From assembly GCA_046538735.1 (NCBI GenBank), contig JBKHII010000025.1:1-35238 (forward strand): a DNA stretch of 35,238 bases, in the 5' to 3' direction. How positions within the stretch are numbered: the stretch's first letter is position 1; each line of letters begins with the position of its first letter. The DNA comes from SLST01 sp046538735 (GTDB taxonomy: Bacteria; Spirochaetota; Spirochaetia; DSM-27196; SLST01). Below are positions 22,956 to 30,305 of the stretch, one piece after another. The notes under the pieces were generated by a model, which saw only the letters and a list, made by a program, of their open reading frames with translations, had not been told where the DNA came from and did no database searches. The position numbers and the translations under genes were made by a program.

Positions 22956-24287
22956 ATGCTGGAACGACTGTCGAACAAGCTCAGCGAAATCGCCCGCCAA
23001 CTCTCGGGCCGCGCGTCGATCAGCGAGAAGAACGTCCAGGACGCGGTGGACGAGATCAAGGTCGCGCTTCTCGAGGCGGACGTCCACGTTCGAGTCGTTC
23101 GCAGGTTCGTGAACCGGACGCTCGAGGACGCCACGGGCGAGGCGGTGCTCAAGTCGGTTTCGCCGGGTCAGCAGTTCGTCAAGATCGTCTACGATCGGCT
23201 CGTTCAGTTCCTCGGTGACGAGCGGCAGGAGCTCGAGCTCAAGGGACCGGATACGCAGAGCGTCGTGTTGCTGCTCGGGCTGCAGGGATCGGGGAAGACG
23301 ACCACTGCCGCGAAGCTCGCGAAGCGGTTGGCCAAGGAAGGCAGGAAGCCGCTTCTCGTAGCGGCGGACCTCGTTCGCCCCGCGGCGGTCGATCAGCTCG
23401 TGACCCTCGGCGGCCGGATCGGAATCGAGGTGTTCAACGAGCCGGGGGCGAAGGATCCGGTCAGGGTCGTGAAGAACGGCCTCGCGCACGCGAAGCGAGA
23501 GCTGTACGACACGGTGGTCGTGGACACCTCGGGTCGGATGCAGATCGACGATGCGCTCATGGCGGAGATCGTCAAGATCCGCAAGACCGCCGACCCGGAC
23601 GAGACCTTGCTCGTCGCCGACAGCATGACCGGTCAGGCGGCGGTAGACGTCGCGAAGGCCTTTGACGAAGCGGTGGGTCTCAGCGGTGTTGTGCTCACGA
23701 AGTTCGACTCGGACACGCGCGGTGGCGCGGCGCTGAGCCTGAAGAGCATCACGAAGAAGCCGATCAAGTTCATCGGCGTTGGCGAGAAGGTAGATGACCT
23801 GGAGCCGTTCTACCCGGATCGCATTGCCTCGCGCATCCTGGGGATGGGCGACGTAGTCTCGCTGGTAGAGAAGGCGCAGGAAACGATAGATCGCGAGGAA
23901 GCCGAGGCACTCCAGGAGAAGATGGCGAGTGCCAACTTCACCCTGGAGGACTACCTCGCGCAGTTCCAGCGGGTGAAGAAGATGGGGAGCCTCGAGTCGA
24001 TTCTCGAGATGATCCCCGGAATGAAGGGCAGGTATTCCGAGGACGACATAGACGAAGGCGAGATGAAGCACGAAGAGGCGATCATCCTGTCGATGACGCC
24101 CACGGAACGCAGAAATCACCGCATCATCGGTCCGCCGCGGCGAAAGCGGATCGCGCGCGGAAGCGGCACAAGCGTCCACGACGTGAACAAGCTGCTGAAG
24201 AAGTTCGAGAAGATGCGGCTGATGATGAAGAAGATGACGAAGAACAAGAAGTACCAGTCCCAGCTCATGTCTCAGCTGGGCGGCTAG
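22956..24287 (+). CDS. ffh: signal recognition particle GTPase Ffh (SRP54)
   Basis: SRP GTPase that binds signal peptides of nascent membrane proteins and delivers ribosomes to FtsY. The product is 443 residues, the normal length. N domain 1-95; G domain with GLQGSGKTTTAAKLA (about 107-121), the AADLVRPAAVDQL insertion-box region, VVVDTSGRM (Ser where most have Ala), LLVADSMTGQAAVDVA, VLTKFDSDTRGGAAL and FIGVGEKVDDLEPFYPDRIA. The methionine-rich M domain follows, with KKMGSLESILEMIPGMKG and a Met/Lys-rich tail. The 4.5S RNA gene is not in the window. It heads an operon: rpsP begins 11 bases after the stop. Confidence 0.97.
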   Translation: MLERLSNKLSEIARQLSGRASISEKNVQDAVDEIKVALLEADVHVRVVRRFVNRTLEDATGEAVLKSVSPGQQFVKIVYDRLVQFLGDERQELELKGPDTQSVVLLLGLQGSGKTTTAAKLAKRLAKEGRKPLLVAADLVRPAAVDQLVTLGGRIGIEVFNEPGAKDPVRVVKNGLAHAKRELYDTVVVDTSGRMQIDDALMAEIVKIRKTADPDETLLVADSMTGQAAVDVAKAFDEAVGLSGVVLTKFDSDTRGGAALSLKSITKKPIKFIGVGEKVDDLEPFYPDRIASRILGMGDVVSLVEKAQETIDREEAEALQEKMASANFTLEDYLAQFQRVKKMGSLESILEMIPGMKGRYSEDDIDEGEMKHEEAIILSMTPTERRNHRIIGPPRRKRIARGSGTSVHDVNKLLKKFEKMRLMMKKMTKNKKYQSQLMSQLGG

Positions 24288-24298
24288 CAGGAGGACGT

Positions 24299-24547
24299 AT
24301 GGTTCGTATTCGACTCAAGAGACTTGGCACCAAGATGCGGCCGTATTACCGGCTCGTGGTGATGGATTCGCGAAAGCCGCGTGACGGGCGCGCGCTCGAA
24401 GAGGTCGGGCTCTATCACCCGATCTCGCCGGAGGGCCAACAGGTCCAGCTCAAGGAAGACCGTATTCGCGAGTGGCTGAGCAAGGGTGCGCAGCCGTCGA
24501 ACACCGTGAAGAAGCTCCTGAACAAGCAGAACATCACCGTCAAGTAG
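24299..24547 (+). CDS. rpsP: 30S ribosomal protein S16
   Basis: An 82-residue small-subunit assembly protein that binds 16S rRNA. The N-terminus VRIRLKRLGTKMRPYYRLVV is diagnostic, followed by DSRKPRDGRALEEVGLYHPI and the C-terminal WLSKGAQPSNTVKKLL. AGGAGG stands a few bases before ATG 24299. It is part of ffh-rpsP-khpA-rimM-trmD-rplS; 38 bases separate it from khpA. Confidence 0.98.
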   Translation: MVRIRLKRLGTKMRPYYRLVVMDSRKPRDGRALEEVGLYHPISPEGQQVQLKEDRIREWLSKGAQPSNTVKKLLNKQNITVK

Positions 24548-24585
24548 TCGGACGTGGTCCGGCAGTTCTGCGAAAGGAGTGAAGC

Positions 24586-24819
24586 ATGGAGAAAGAGCTT
24601 GTCGCCTACGTGGCGAAATCTCTCGTTGACGAACCCGATGAGGTAGAAGTCAACATGATCGAAGGCGAGAAGTCGACGATCCTGGAGTTGAAAGTAGCAG
24701 CTTCGGACGTGGGAAAGGTGATCGGGAAGCACGGCCGGATCGCGAAGGCGATCAGGACGCTCCTGAGCGCATCGTCCACGAAAACCGGGAAGCGGGTGGT
24801 GCTGGAAATCCTCGACTGA
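24586..24819 (+). CDS. khpA: KH-domain RNA-binding protein KhpA (YlqC)
   Basis: A 77-residue single KH domain with the RNA-gripping GxxG loop as GKHGRIAKAIRTLL. KhpA usually pairs with KhpB (Jag) to bind many cellular RNAs and influences cell division and envelope growth in Gram-positives. Shine-Dalgarno AAGGAG precedes ATG 24586. Its stop codon overlaps the rimM start (TGATG at 24817-24821), a coupling that keeps levels matched. Its place between rpsP and rimM is the standard one. Confidence 0.95.
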   Translation: MEKELVAYVAKSLVDEPDEVEVNMIEGEKSTILELKVAASDVGKVIGKHGRIAKAIRTLLSASSTKTGKRVVLEILD

Positions 24820-25322
24820 TGAAGGATGAGCTGACCATCGGCCGCGTTCGAACCGCTCACGGTGTGAAGGGCGAGATCAAGGTCGAGTCGTTCTCCGGTG
24901 AGACCGAGCACTTCCTGAGTCTTGAGCGCGTGACGCTCGTCCGAGGGTCCGATCGCCGAGACGTGCGCATCGAGTCGGCTCGAGCGGCACACAAGACGGT
25001 TCTGATCAAGCTCGAGGGCGTGGATACGCCGGAAGAGGCGAAGCGCTGGCGCGGCTGGGACGTCGTGGTGGATCGGTCGAGTGCCGCGAGTCTTGGCGAG
25101 GACGAGTACTACTTCGCGGATCTGATCGGTCTGCGCGTGTTCTTTGACGATGAAGAGGTTGGCCGCGTGGCCAATGTCTGGGAAGGCGGTCGAACGGCGC
25201 TCCTGGGTATCGTGGTGAGCGACGGCAGCGAGCGGCTCGTGCCGTTCCAGGCGGAGTTCGTCGCGTCCGTTGACCTGGACGGAGGTCGTCTCGTTCTGAC
25301 CACGGCAGAGGTGATCGAGTGA
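24819..25322 (+). CDS. rimM: ribosome maturation factor RimM
   Basis: Binds S19 and helps mature the 30S head domain. The product is 167 residues. The N-terminal RimM domain starts TIGRVRTAHGVKGEIKVESF; the PRC-barrel half contains DEYYFADLIGLRVF, EEVGRVANVWEGG and the terminal LVPFQAEFVASVDLDGGRLV. It begins at the TGATG overlap with khpA and ends in a GTGA overlap with trmD, so its translation is chained to both neighbours. Confidence 0.96.
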   Translation: MKDELTIGRVRTAHGVKGEIKVESFSGETEHFLSLERVTLVRGSDRRDVRIESARAAHKTVLIKLEGVDTPEEAKRWRGWDVVVDRSSAASLGEDEYYFADLIGLRVFFDDEEVGRVANVWEGGRTALLGIVVSDGSERLVPFQAEFVASVDLDGGRLVLTTAEVIE

Positions 25323-26062
25323 AGTTCACGATTCTGTCGCTCTTCCCCGAGATGCTCGAGAGCTACTTCACGAGCAGCATCATGGGGAAGGCCGTGGAAC
25401 GAGGGCTGATCGAGTACGATCTCGTGAACATTCGCGACTTCGCCGCCGACCGGCACCGAACCGCGGACGACGCCCCGTACGGCGGCGGGTACGGGATGGT
25501 GCTGAAGCCCGAACCGCTGGCCGCGGCGCTGGATTCGGTGCAGGCGGACGCGAAACGAGTGGTGTACGCCAGTCCGGCGGGCCGGCTGTTCACGCAGCGT
25601 ATCGCGACGGAGTTGTCCGGCGAGCGCGAGATCGTGATGATATGTGGTCGCTACGAAGGCATTGACCAGCGCGTGATCGATATGTACGTTCATGATCAGC
25701 TTTCGATCGGCGACTACGTCGTGTCTTCCGGTGAGATTGCGTCGCTGGTCATCGTGGACGCGATCTACAGACTGGTTGACGGTGTGATCACCGCGGGCTC
25801 GCTTGAGGAAGAGAGCCACAACGAGTCGCTGCTGGAGTATCCGCACTATACGCGTCCGGAGGTGTTCCGGGGGCGATCGGTGCCGGAGATACTGCGCTCG
25901 GGTCATCATGGTCGGATCCATGAGTGGCGACGCTGGAAACAGATAGAGCGAACGGCCGAAGCCCGGCCGGATTTGCTCGCGCGAGCCGGAATCAGCGAGG
26001 CTGAGCGACGCGAGTTGGAGAAGAAGTACGGAGGACAAGATGGATCTGATCAAGGCTATTGA
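25319..26062 (+). CDS. trmD: tRNA (guanine-37-N1)-methyltransferase TrmD
   Basis: SPOUT methyltransferase that makes m1G37 in tRNAs reading CUN, CCN and CGG codons and prevents +1 frameshifting. The product is 247 residues, a normal length. The start is GTG 25319 (KFTILSLFPEMLESYF), overlapping the rimM stop. Visible are DDAPYGGGYGMVLKPEPLA, the knot region ICGRYEGIDQRVID, SIGDYVVSSGEIASLVIVDA and the C-terminal domain YTRPEVFRGRSVPEIL, GHHGRIHEWRR. Its last 23 bases overlap rplS. Confidence 0.97.
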   Translation: MKFTILSLFPEMLESYFTSSIMGKAVERGLIEYDLVNIRDFAADRHRTADDAPYGGGYGMVLKPEPLAAALDSVQADAKRVVYASPAGRLFTQRIATELSGEREIVMICGRYEGIDQRVIDMYVHDQLSIGDYVVSSGEIASLVIVDAIYRLVDGVITAGSLEEESHNESLLEYPHYTRPEVFRGRSVPEILRSGHHGRIHEWRRWKQIERTAEARPDLLARAGISEAERRELEKKYGGQDGSDQGY

Positions 26063-26420
26063 AGCTTCTCAGCTGCAAGAGGGCCGGGACGAGTTCCGGA
26101 TCGGCGATACGGTGAAGGTGCACTTCTCGATCGTTGAAGGGAAGAACGAGCGCGTCCAGGTCTACGAAGGCCTGGTCATTGCGCGTAAGAACGGCGGCAT
26201 CCGCCAAACGTTCACGGTCCGAAAGCTGTCGTACGGCGTGGGCGTGGAGCGGGTGTTCCCGGTACACTCCCCGCGGATCCAGAGGATTGAGGTCGTTCGC
26301 CGCGGTCGCGTGCGACGGAGCAAGCTCTACTACATCCGAGAGCGGATCGGTAAGCGTGCGAAGGTCGCGGAGAAGATCCAGCGGAAGCAGAATCGCAAGG
26401 AAGCCGCGGCGAGCGAGTAG
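26040..26420 (+). CDS. rplS: 50S ribosomal protein L19
   Basis: A 126-residue large-subunit protein at the 30S-50S interface. Core sequence: FRIGDTVKVHFSIVEGKNER, VQVYEGLVIARKNGGIRQTF, SYGVGVERVFPVHSPRI and RRGRVRRSKLYYIRERIGKR, with a basic tail. ATG 26040 lies inside trmD with GGAGG upstream. A 9-bp stem with one G-U pair spans its last codons and stop (26404-26412 with 26421-26429) without a T-run, so it may modulate read-through into the FliK-like gene 27 bases on. Confidence 0.97.
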   Translation: MDLIKAIEASQLQEGRDEFRIGDTVKVHFSIVEGKNERVQVYEGLVIARKNGGIRQTFTVRKLSYGVGVERVFPVHSPRIQRIEVVRRGRVRRSKLYYIRERIGKRAKVAEKIQRKQNRKEAAASE

Positions 26421-26447
26421 TCGCTGCGGCGGGGGCGAGTCCGACCT

Positions 26448-27653
26448 GTGAAGGTAAGCCCGTCACCGCACGAACATCTCCGATCTCACACATCTCAAGC
26501 ACGACAACTCGGGCTCCGCAACGGGCAGGTGGTTCGCGTCCTCGTTGAGTCGCAACGCGGCGCCGAGACGACCGTCAGGATCGGCGGCCGAGTCTTGCCG
26601 GCACGGATCGACGCGTCCGTGCGTCCTGGAGTCTGGTATCGCGCCGAGGTAGTCGGTTCCGACCGACACCTCGTCCTCCGGACGCTCGGTACGACGACCG
26701 CGCCGGTCGACGTTTCGTCGCTCGCCCGCGAGAGCGGCCTTCCGGCGGCAACCGGCTCGTCGATCGTGGACGCGTTCATCCGTAGCGGCCTGGCGCTTCG
26801 GCCTGAGCGTCTGCAACTCGCGCTTCGAAGGGCCGTATCCGAATACCCTCCGGGAACGAAACGCCTCTCCCTCGCAGAGCGCGCGCGGCTTGCGGCCGTG
26901 CTCGAGGCAAAGGGTCTCCTCGATTCGGATGCCGTCTGGGTACGGGCCGTTGCCGCGGTTGGGGGATCAGGCGAAGAGGATCTCGGCTCGGACGCCGGGT
27001 CGTCCGGTGACGCCGGAGAACGCGGTCCGACCAGCGAGCAGAATCGAGAGAACGAGGCGGACGGAGGCCGCGAGGGGGAGGAGGCCGACCGTAACTCGGG
27101 GCATGAAGCAGAGCCGGACGGCGCAGAAGAGACGGCTGCTGCGGTCGAAGCCGATGTTGTCGTGGACGCGCGGACCATTCGGAGGGCGTTCACCGCGGTA
27201 CGCAGTGCGGACGACCCGTTGCAGCTACTGAACCACCGACAGGGAGGAGACGACCACTGGGTGATCGTGCCGCTTGAGTTCGCGGGCGTCTCCGGTTTCC
27301 ACGCCAGTGTGAAGATCCGGTTTTCGCAGGGCGATCTGAGCGATCGGCCGGCTGGACCGCGAGCCCGAGAACGTGCGCCTGGCTACCGCGAGGCGATCGT
27401 AGACGTGCGAAGCGAGGACAAGCGATGGACGTTCGCGATCGAGCCTGCCGGTGGCACCGTCCGGGTGACTGCGCTCGCCGGATCCGCAGAAGCTGACGGT
27501 GAGGAAGCTGCGCACGCGTTTTCGGACCTGGAGTCGCGGCTTGCGCGCCTGGGGATCGCCTTCCATCACGCTCTCATGTCCAAAGACTCCAACGACGGCT
27601 TTTCATCTCGCGACGAGCTGGATATACTACGACACGTAGACAGCAGGGTGTGA
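26448..27653 (+). CDS. FliK-like protein (YlqG-type), probable hook-length/export-related
   Basis: A 401-residue hydrophilic protein. The N-terminal part (about 15-90) is beta-rich (GQVVRVLVESQRGAETTVRI; PARIDASVRPGVWYRAEVVG). A Glu/Gly/Asp-rich low-complexity stretch at about 172-232 links it to a C-terminal domain (WVIVPLEFAGVSGFHASVKI; WTFAIEPAGGTVRVTALAGS; ESRLARLGIAFHHALM) that looks like the FliK C-terminal domain, where strands carry PLEF and a final helix ends in an LxxLG motif. B. subtilis ylqG occupies the same place, after rplS and before the FlhB-like ylqH. The start is GTG 26448 and no good Shine-Dalgarno is visible. The stop overlaps the flhX start (TGATG). FliK identity is inferred from fold pattern plus synteny. 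Confidence 0.68.
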   Translation: MKVSPSPHEHLRSHTSQARQLGLRNGQVVRVLVESQRGAETTVRIGGRVLPARIDASVRPGVWYRAEVVGSDRHLVLRTLGTTTAPVDVSSLARESGLPAATGSSIVDAFIRSGLALRPERLQLALRRAVSEYPPGTKRLSLAERARLAAVLEAKGLLDSDAVWVRAVAAVGGSGEEDLGSDAGSSGDAGERGPTSEQNRENEADGGREGEEADRNSGHEAEPDGAEETAAAVEADVVVDARTIRRAFTAVRSADDPLQLLNHRQGGDDHWVIVPLEFAGVSGFHASVKIRFSQGDLSDRPAGPRARERAPGYREAIVDVRSEDKRWTFAIEPAGGTVRVTALAGSAEADGEEAAHAFSDLESRLARLGIAFHHALMSKDSNDGFSSRDELDILRHVDSRV

Positions 27654-27976
27654 TGGGACGAAAGACTTCGGTGGCGCTGCAGTACGATACCCGCCTGCCG
27701 GCCCCGCTTGTCGTAGCCCGTGCGAAGGGAGATCTGGCCGATCGCATGATTCGCTTGGCCGGCGACTGCGGCATTCCCGTGGTACGTTCGGACCAGCTGG
27801 CGGATACGCTCTCGGTCCTTGATCCCGGCGAGTTGATCCCGGAGCCGTTCTACCAGGCCGTGGCCGAAGTCCTCGGCTTCGTCTGGCGGAACACGCCCGG
27901 CGGTGATGGAGCACATCCGCAGGCGCGTGCCGACGACGGCGCGTTGAGCTCGGCGGAACCGAATACGACCATATAA
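27653..27976 (+). CDS. flhX: FlhB C-terminal-domain homologue (FlhX/YlqH)
   Basis: A 107-residue soluble copy of the cytoplasmic domain of the flagellar export switch protein FlhB. It begins where FlhB would be after its NPTH self-cleavage site: SVALQYDTRLPAPLVVARAK, RMIRLAGDCGIPVVRSDQLA, LDPGELIPEPFYQAVAEVLG and FVWR, followed by an unrelated tail. The membrane domain and NPTH are absent. In other bacteria FlhX can partly replace the C-terminal domain of FlhB. ATG 27653 overlaps the stop of the FliK-like gene (TGATG), so the switch-like and ruler-like proteins are made together. Confidence 0.88.
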   Translation: MGRKTSVALQYDTRLPAPLVVARAKGDLADRMIRLAGDCGIPVVRSDQLADTLSVLDPGELIPEPFYQAVAEVLGFVWRNTPGGDGAHPQARADDGALSSAEPNTTI

Positions 27977-27988
27977 AAAAGGTGTGGG

Positions 27989-29152
27989 ATGAGAGACATC
28001 AAGGTCAGCGACCTCCGGCCGGGACTGCGTTTCGACAAGCCTGTGTACGTGGACGACGAGAATCTTCTCGTTCCGGAAAACGTAGAGATCAAGCAGCGAG
28101 ACATCGATCGGCTGATCAAGTGGGGCGTGAATCACGTCCGAACCAACGGGAAGGCGATGAAGGAGCTGCCCTCGGCGGCGAAGAACGCGTTCCTCCAACA
28201 AGCCTTCAGCACTCCCGAACAGCAGGCCGTCATCGACTCGTACAGCAAGCGTGCCGCCGAGATGCAGGACATCTTCGAGCGCGTGAAGGCGAACGATTCG
28301 GTCAAGGCGGTCGAGGTGGACGCAGTCGTTGATCGACTCTTCAAGCTGCTTGCCCGCCGGCGCAACGAGGTGATTCAGCTCATCCTGTACGGGCTCCAGG
28401 GGGCATCGGGCTTCATCGAGAATGCGATGAACAGCTCGATTCTTGCGATTCTGGTCGGACAGAATCTGAACATGGTTCAGCACAAGCTCATCCAGCTCGC
28501 CTCGGCGGCGCTCCTTCACGACGTGGGCATGCTGCGCGTGCCCGCGAGCGTTCGGAACAAGAAGGGCGACCTGACGCCGGAGGAAGTGAAGGCGATTCAG
28601 GCGCATCCGGTATACTCGTACCGCATCATCACGAAAGAGATGAAGTTCGCCGAGGAAATCGGCGTCGCGGCGCTGCAGCACCAGGAACGGTGGGACGGTC
28701 AGGGCTATCCGCGGCAGCTGTCCGGGAGGAATATCGCGCCGATGGCTCGGATTATCGCCGTGGTGGATGCTTTCGAAGCAATGGTGAGCAAGCGGCCGTA
28801 TAGGAATTCGATGATCGGATATGCGGCGATGAGGGCAATCTTGAGCGACAACGGTCGCCGATTCGATCCGGATATCCTCAAGGTCTTCATCCGGACGATG
28901 GGTATCTACCCCATCGGCAGCATCGTGCTTCTGAAGGACGGCCGCATCGGGCGCGTGGTCGACGTGAACGGCTCGGCGCCGCTTCGTCCGAGCGTGAAGA
29001 TCATGGTCGACGAGAACGGGCGGGAGTTCCAGCGGGATGAAGGCGAGATAGTCCACCTTGGCGAAGAAAGGGATCTCTTCATCGCGAGAGCCGTGGACCC
29101 GAAAGAGCTCGGCCGGGCCCGAGAAGGCGCCGAGAGCCCAGCGGGCGCCTGA
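27989..29152 (+). CDS. HD-GYP-domain protein with altered metal-site residues
   Basis: A 387-residue protein: N-terminal DUF3391-type domain (about 1-110; DLRPGLRFDKPVYVDDENLL), an HD-GYP domain (about 135-310) and a C-terminal beta domain (SIVLLKDGRIGRVVDVNGSA). Intact HD-GYP enzymes degrade cyclic di-GMP. Here HDxGK reads HDVGM (about 176-180), the HHExxDGxGYP motif reads HQERWDGQGYP, and the early metal-ligand His position appears as Asn in MNSSILAILV. ARIIAVVDAFEAM and the Asp of HD are kept. It may use a different metal set, be weakly active, or serve as a c-di-GMP sensor. ATG 27989 has AAAGGTGTGGG upstream, 12 bases after flhX, so it belongs to the flagellar end of this operon. Confidence 0.85.
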   Translation: MRDIKVSDLRPGLRFDKPVYVDDENLLVPENVEIKQRDIDRLIKWGVNHVRTNGKAMKELPSAAKNAFLQQAFSTPEQQAVIDSYSKRAAEMQDIFERVKANDSVKAVEVDAVVDRLFKLLARRRNEVIQLILYGLQGASGFIENAMNSSILAILVGQNLNMVQHKLIQLASAALLHDVGMLRVPASVRNKKGDLTPEEVKAIQAHPVYSYRIITKEMKFAEEIGVAALQHQERWDGQGYPRQLSGRNIAPMARIIAVVDAFEAMVSKRPYRNSMIGYAAMRAILSDNGRRFDPDILKVFIRTMGIYPIGSIVLLKDGRIGRVVDVNGSAPLRPSVKIMVDENGREFQRDEGEIVHLGEERDLFIARAVDPKELGRAREGAESPAGA

Positions 29153-29519
29153 CGGAGCGACGTCCACCCACAGGCGCGGCGCGCAAGGCGAGGAGCGGGC
29201 CGCGGAGTACCTCGTTGATCTTCACTACACAATCCTGGAAAGGAACTTCAGAACCCGGACCGGAGAGGTCGATATTATAGCTGTTGAAGGTGGCACCATC
29301 GCATTCTGCGAGGTGAAGAGCTGGGAACGGATGCCCATTGCGGGGCTGGAATACGCCCTGAGCCGCCGGAAGCAGGGACGCATCATACGGACCTCTCTCT
29401 GGTACCTGCATACGCATCCGTGCCTGTCACGTCTGCAACCTCGATACGACGTGCTCTTCGTCTCCTCGGAAGGGGTGGAACACCTCATGAATGCCTTTTC
29501 CGAGCGTGGTGCATGGTGA
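29058..29519 (+). CDS. yraN: YraN family (UPF0102) nuclease-fold protein
   Basis: A 153-residue protein by the longest frame. The family core begins at RRGAQGEERAAEYLVDLHYT (about 39-58) and includes ILERNFRTRTGEVDIIAVEG and FCEVKSWERM, the D-x(n)-E-x-K pattern of the Holliday-resolvase-like nuclease fold. The function of the family is not firmly established. Between the HD-GYP stop (29152) and the core there is no ATG, GTG or TTG in this frame, so the start must lie inside the HD-GYP gene; the only clear candidate is TTG 29058, giving a 95-base overlap and an extra 38-residue basic N-terminus. No Shine-Dalgarno is visible there. Translational coupling, a rarer start codon or a sequencing slip are alternatives. 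Confidence 0.8.
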   Translation: MAKKGISSSREPWTRKSSAGPEKAPRAQRAPDGATSTHRRGAQGEERAAEYLVDLHYTILERNFRTRTGEVDIIAVEGGTIAFCEVKSWERMPIAGLEYALSRRKQGRIIRTSLWYLHTHPCLSRLQPRYDVLFVSSEGVEHLMNAFSERGAW

Positions 29520-29656
29520 GGATAGCGAAGAAGAGCGACCCAAAGAAGCTTGACGAGCTCAAGAAGAAGATCAAGGACGCGCAGTACGTGGATGAGGCGA
29601 TCCGGAAGCTTGCGCAGCGGCTCAGCAGCGAGATCATCCAGTCGCGACAGGGGTAG
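29513..29656 (+). CDS. small basic protein, unknown (47 aa)
   Basis: A 47-residue lysine-rich helical peptide starting MVRIAKKSDPKKLDELKKKI and ending SSEIIQSRQG. ATG 29513 lies inside the end of yraN (4-codon-scale overlap), with a weak GTGG upstream. The frame is open further up but only through yraN. I know no family. Codon use and tight packing support a real gene, but a short open frame between yraN and coaD could also be chance. Confidence 0.5.
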   Translation: MVRIAKKSDPKKLDELKKKIKDAQYVDEAIRKLAQRLSSEIIQSRQG

Positions 29657-29657
29657 G

Positions 29658-29691
29658 GCGCACCGATTTGTCATTGACCGGACCGGTGCGC
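29658..29691. other. 8-bp inverted repeat flanking the coaD -35 box
   Basis: GCGCACCG (29658-29665) and CGGTGCGC (29684-29691) are perfect reverse complements separated by 18 bases that contain TTGACC. It starts just after the stop of the 47-residue gene. It could be a hairpin ending the upstream operon (no T-run) or an operator. Confidence 0.55.
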
Positions 29692-29702
29692 AGGGGTACC
29701 AT
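29674..29702 (+). promoter_or_regulatory. promoter of coaD, predicted leaderless
   Basis: TTGACC (29674-29679), a 17-base spacer and TACCAT (29697-29702). The ATG at 29711 follows after 8 bases (GGCGGCCA) with no Shine-Dalgarno match. Confidence 0.6.
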
Positions 29703-29710
29703 GGCGGCCA

Positions 29711-30196
29711 ATGCTACGTGCGCTGTTGCCGGGTTCCTTTGATCCGCCCACGAACGGGCACCTCAATCTCCTCGAACGAGCCAGCAGGATCTACGATGAG
29801 ATCGACGTCGTCATCGCGGTGAACCCGCACAAGAACTACACGTTCTCGGCGGAGGAGCGCTTCTCGATGATGGCCGAGCTCGTTGAGGAGTTCGACAACG
29901 TTGGCGTCCATCTGTGGGATCAGCTGATCGTGAAGTTCGCCGAGAAGGTCGGCGCGCGTATCATGATCCGCGGCGTTCGCGCTCTCGAGGACTTCGCGTA
30001 CGAGTTCGAGCTCTCCATGATCAACAAGGGCCTGAATCCGCAGGTTGAAACGATTTTCATGCCGACCGATCCGCAGTACTTCGTGCTGCGATCGACCTCG
30101 ATCAAGGAACTGGCGCGGCTCGGCGGCGATATTTCCACGATGGTTCCACCCTCCGTAGCGGAGGCCCTGCACGAACGCCTGGGCCGGAAGTCATGA
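29711..30196 (+). CDS. coaD: phosphopantetheine adenylyltransferase
   Basis: Fourth step of coenzyme A synthesis: 4'-phosphopantetheine plus ATP gives dephospho-CoA. The product is 161 residues, a standard length. The nucleotidyltransferase loop GSFDPPTNGHLNLLERAS carries the TxGH motif as TNGH. Further markers are VNPHKNYTFSAEERFSMM, MIRGVRALEDFAYEFELS, IFMPTDPQYFVLRSTSIKEL and the final GGDISTMVPPSVAEAL. It lies just upstream of rpmF-acpP; the carrier protein needs the phosphopantetheine arm that comes from CoA, so the neighbourhood makes metabolic sense. It appears to have its own promoter. Confidence 0.97.
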   Translation: MLRALLPGSFDPPTNGHLNLLERASRIYDEIDVVIAVNPHKNYTFSAEERFSMMAELVEEFDNVGVHLWDQLIVKFAEKVGARIMIRGVRALEDFAYEFELSMINKGLNPQVETIFMPTDPQYFVLRSTSIKELARLGGDISTMVPPSVAEALHERLGRKS

Positions 30197-30227
30197 GTAC
30201 GAAAGGATCTATCGTCCCTACGGATTG

Positions 30228-30256
30228 TTGACAAGCGTATGCCCATACGCTATCTT
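30228..30256 (+). promoter_or_regulatory. promoter of rpmF-acpP with an 18-bp palindrome in the spacer
   Basis: TTGACA (30228-30233), a 17-base spacer and TATCTT (30251-30256). The spacer is filled by the perfect inverted repeat AGCGTATG-CC-CATACGCT (30234-30251). A site so placed would block RNA polymerase when bound, so I read it as an operator. The rpmF start is about 50 bases downstream. Confidence 0.75.
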
Positions 30257-30305
30257 CTTGCAGACCCGTGGCGTGAAGCGCGGTGGACTACCTGAGGGGA
30301 AAGAG

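Noticed and set aside
26404..26429. Hairpin at the end of rplS as a terminator
   Set aside because: There is a good stem but no T-run, and the FliK-like gene follows in the same direction without an obvious promoter, so I only mention it as a possible modulator.
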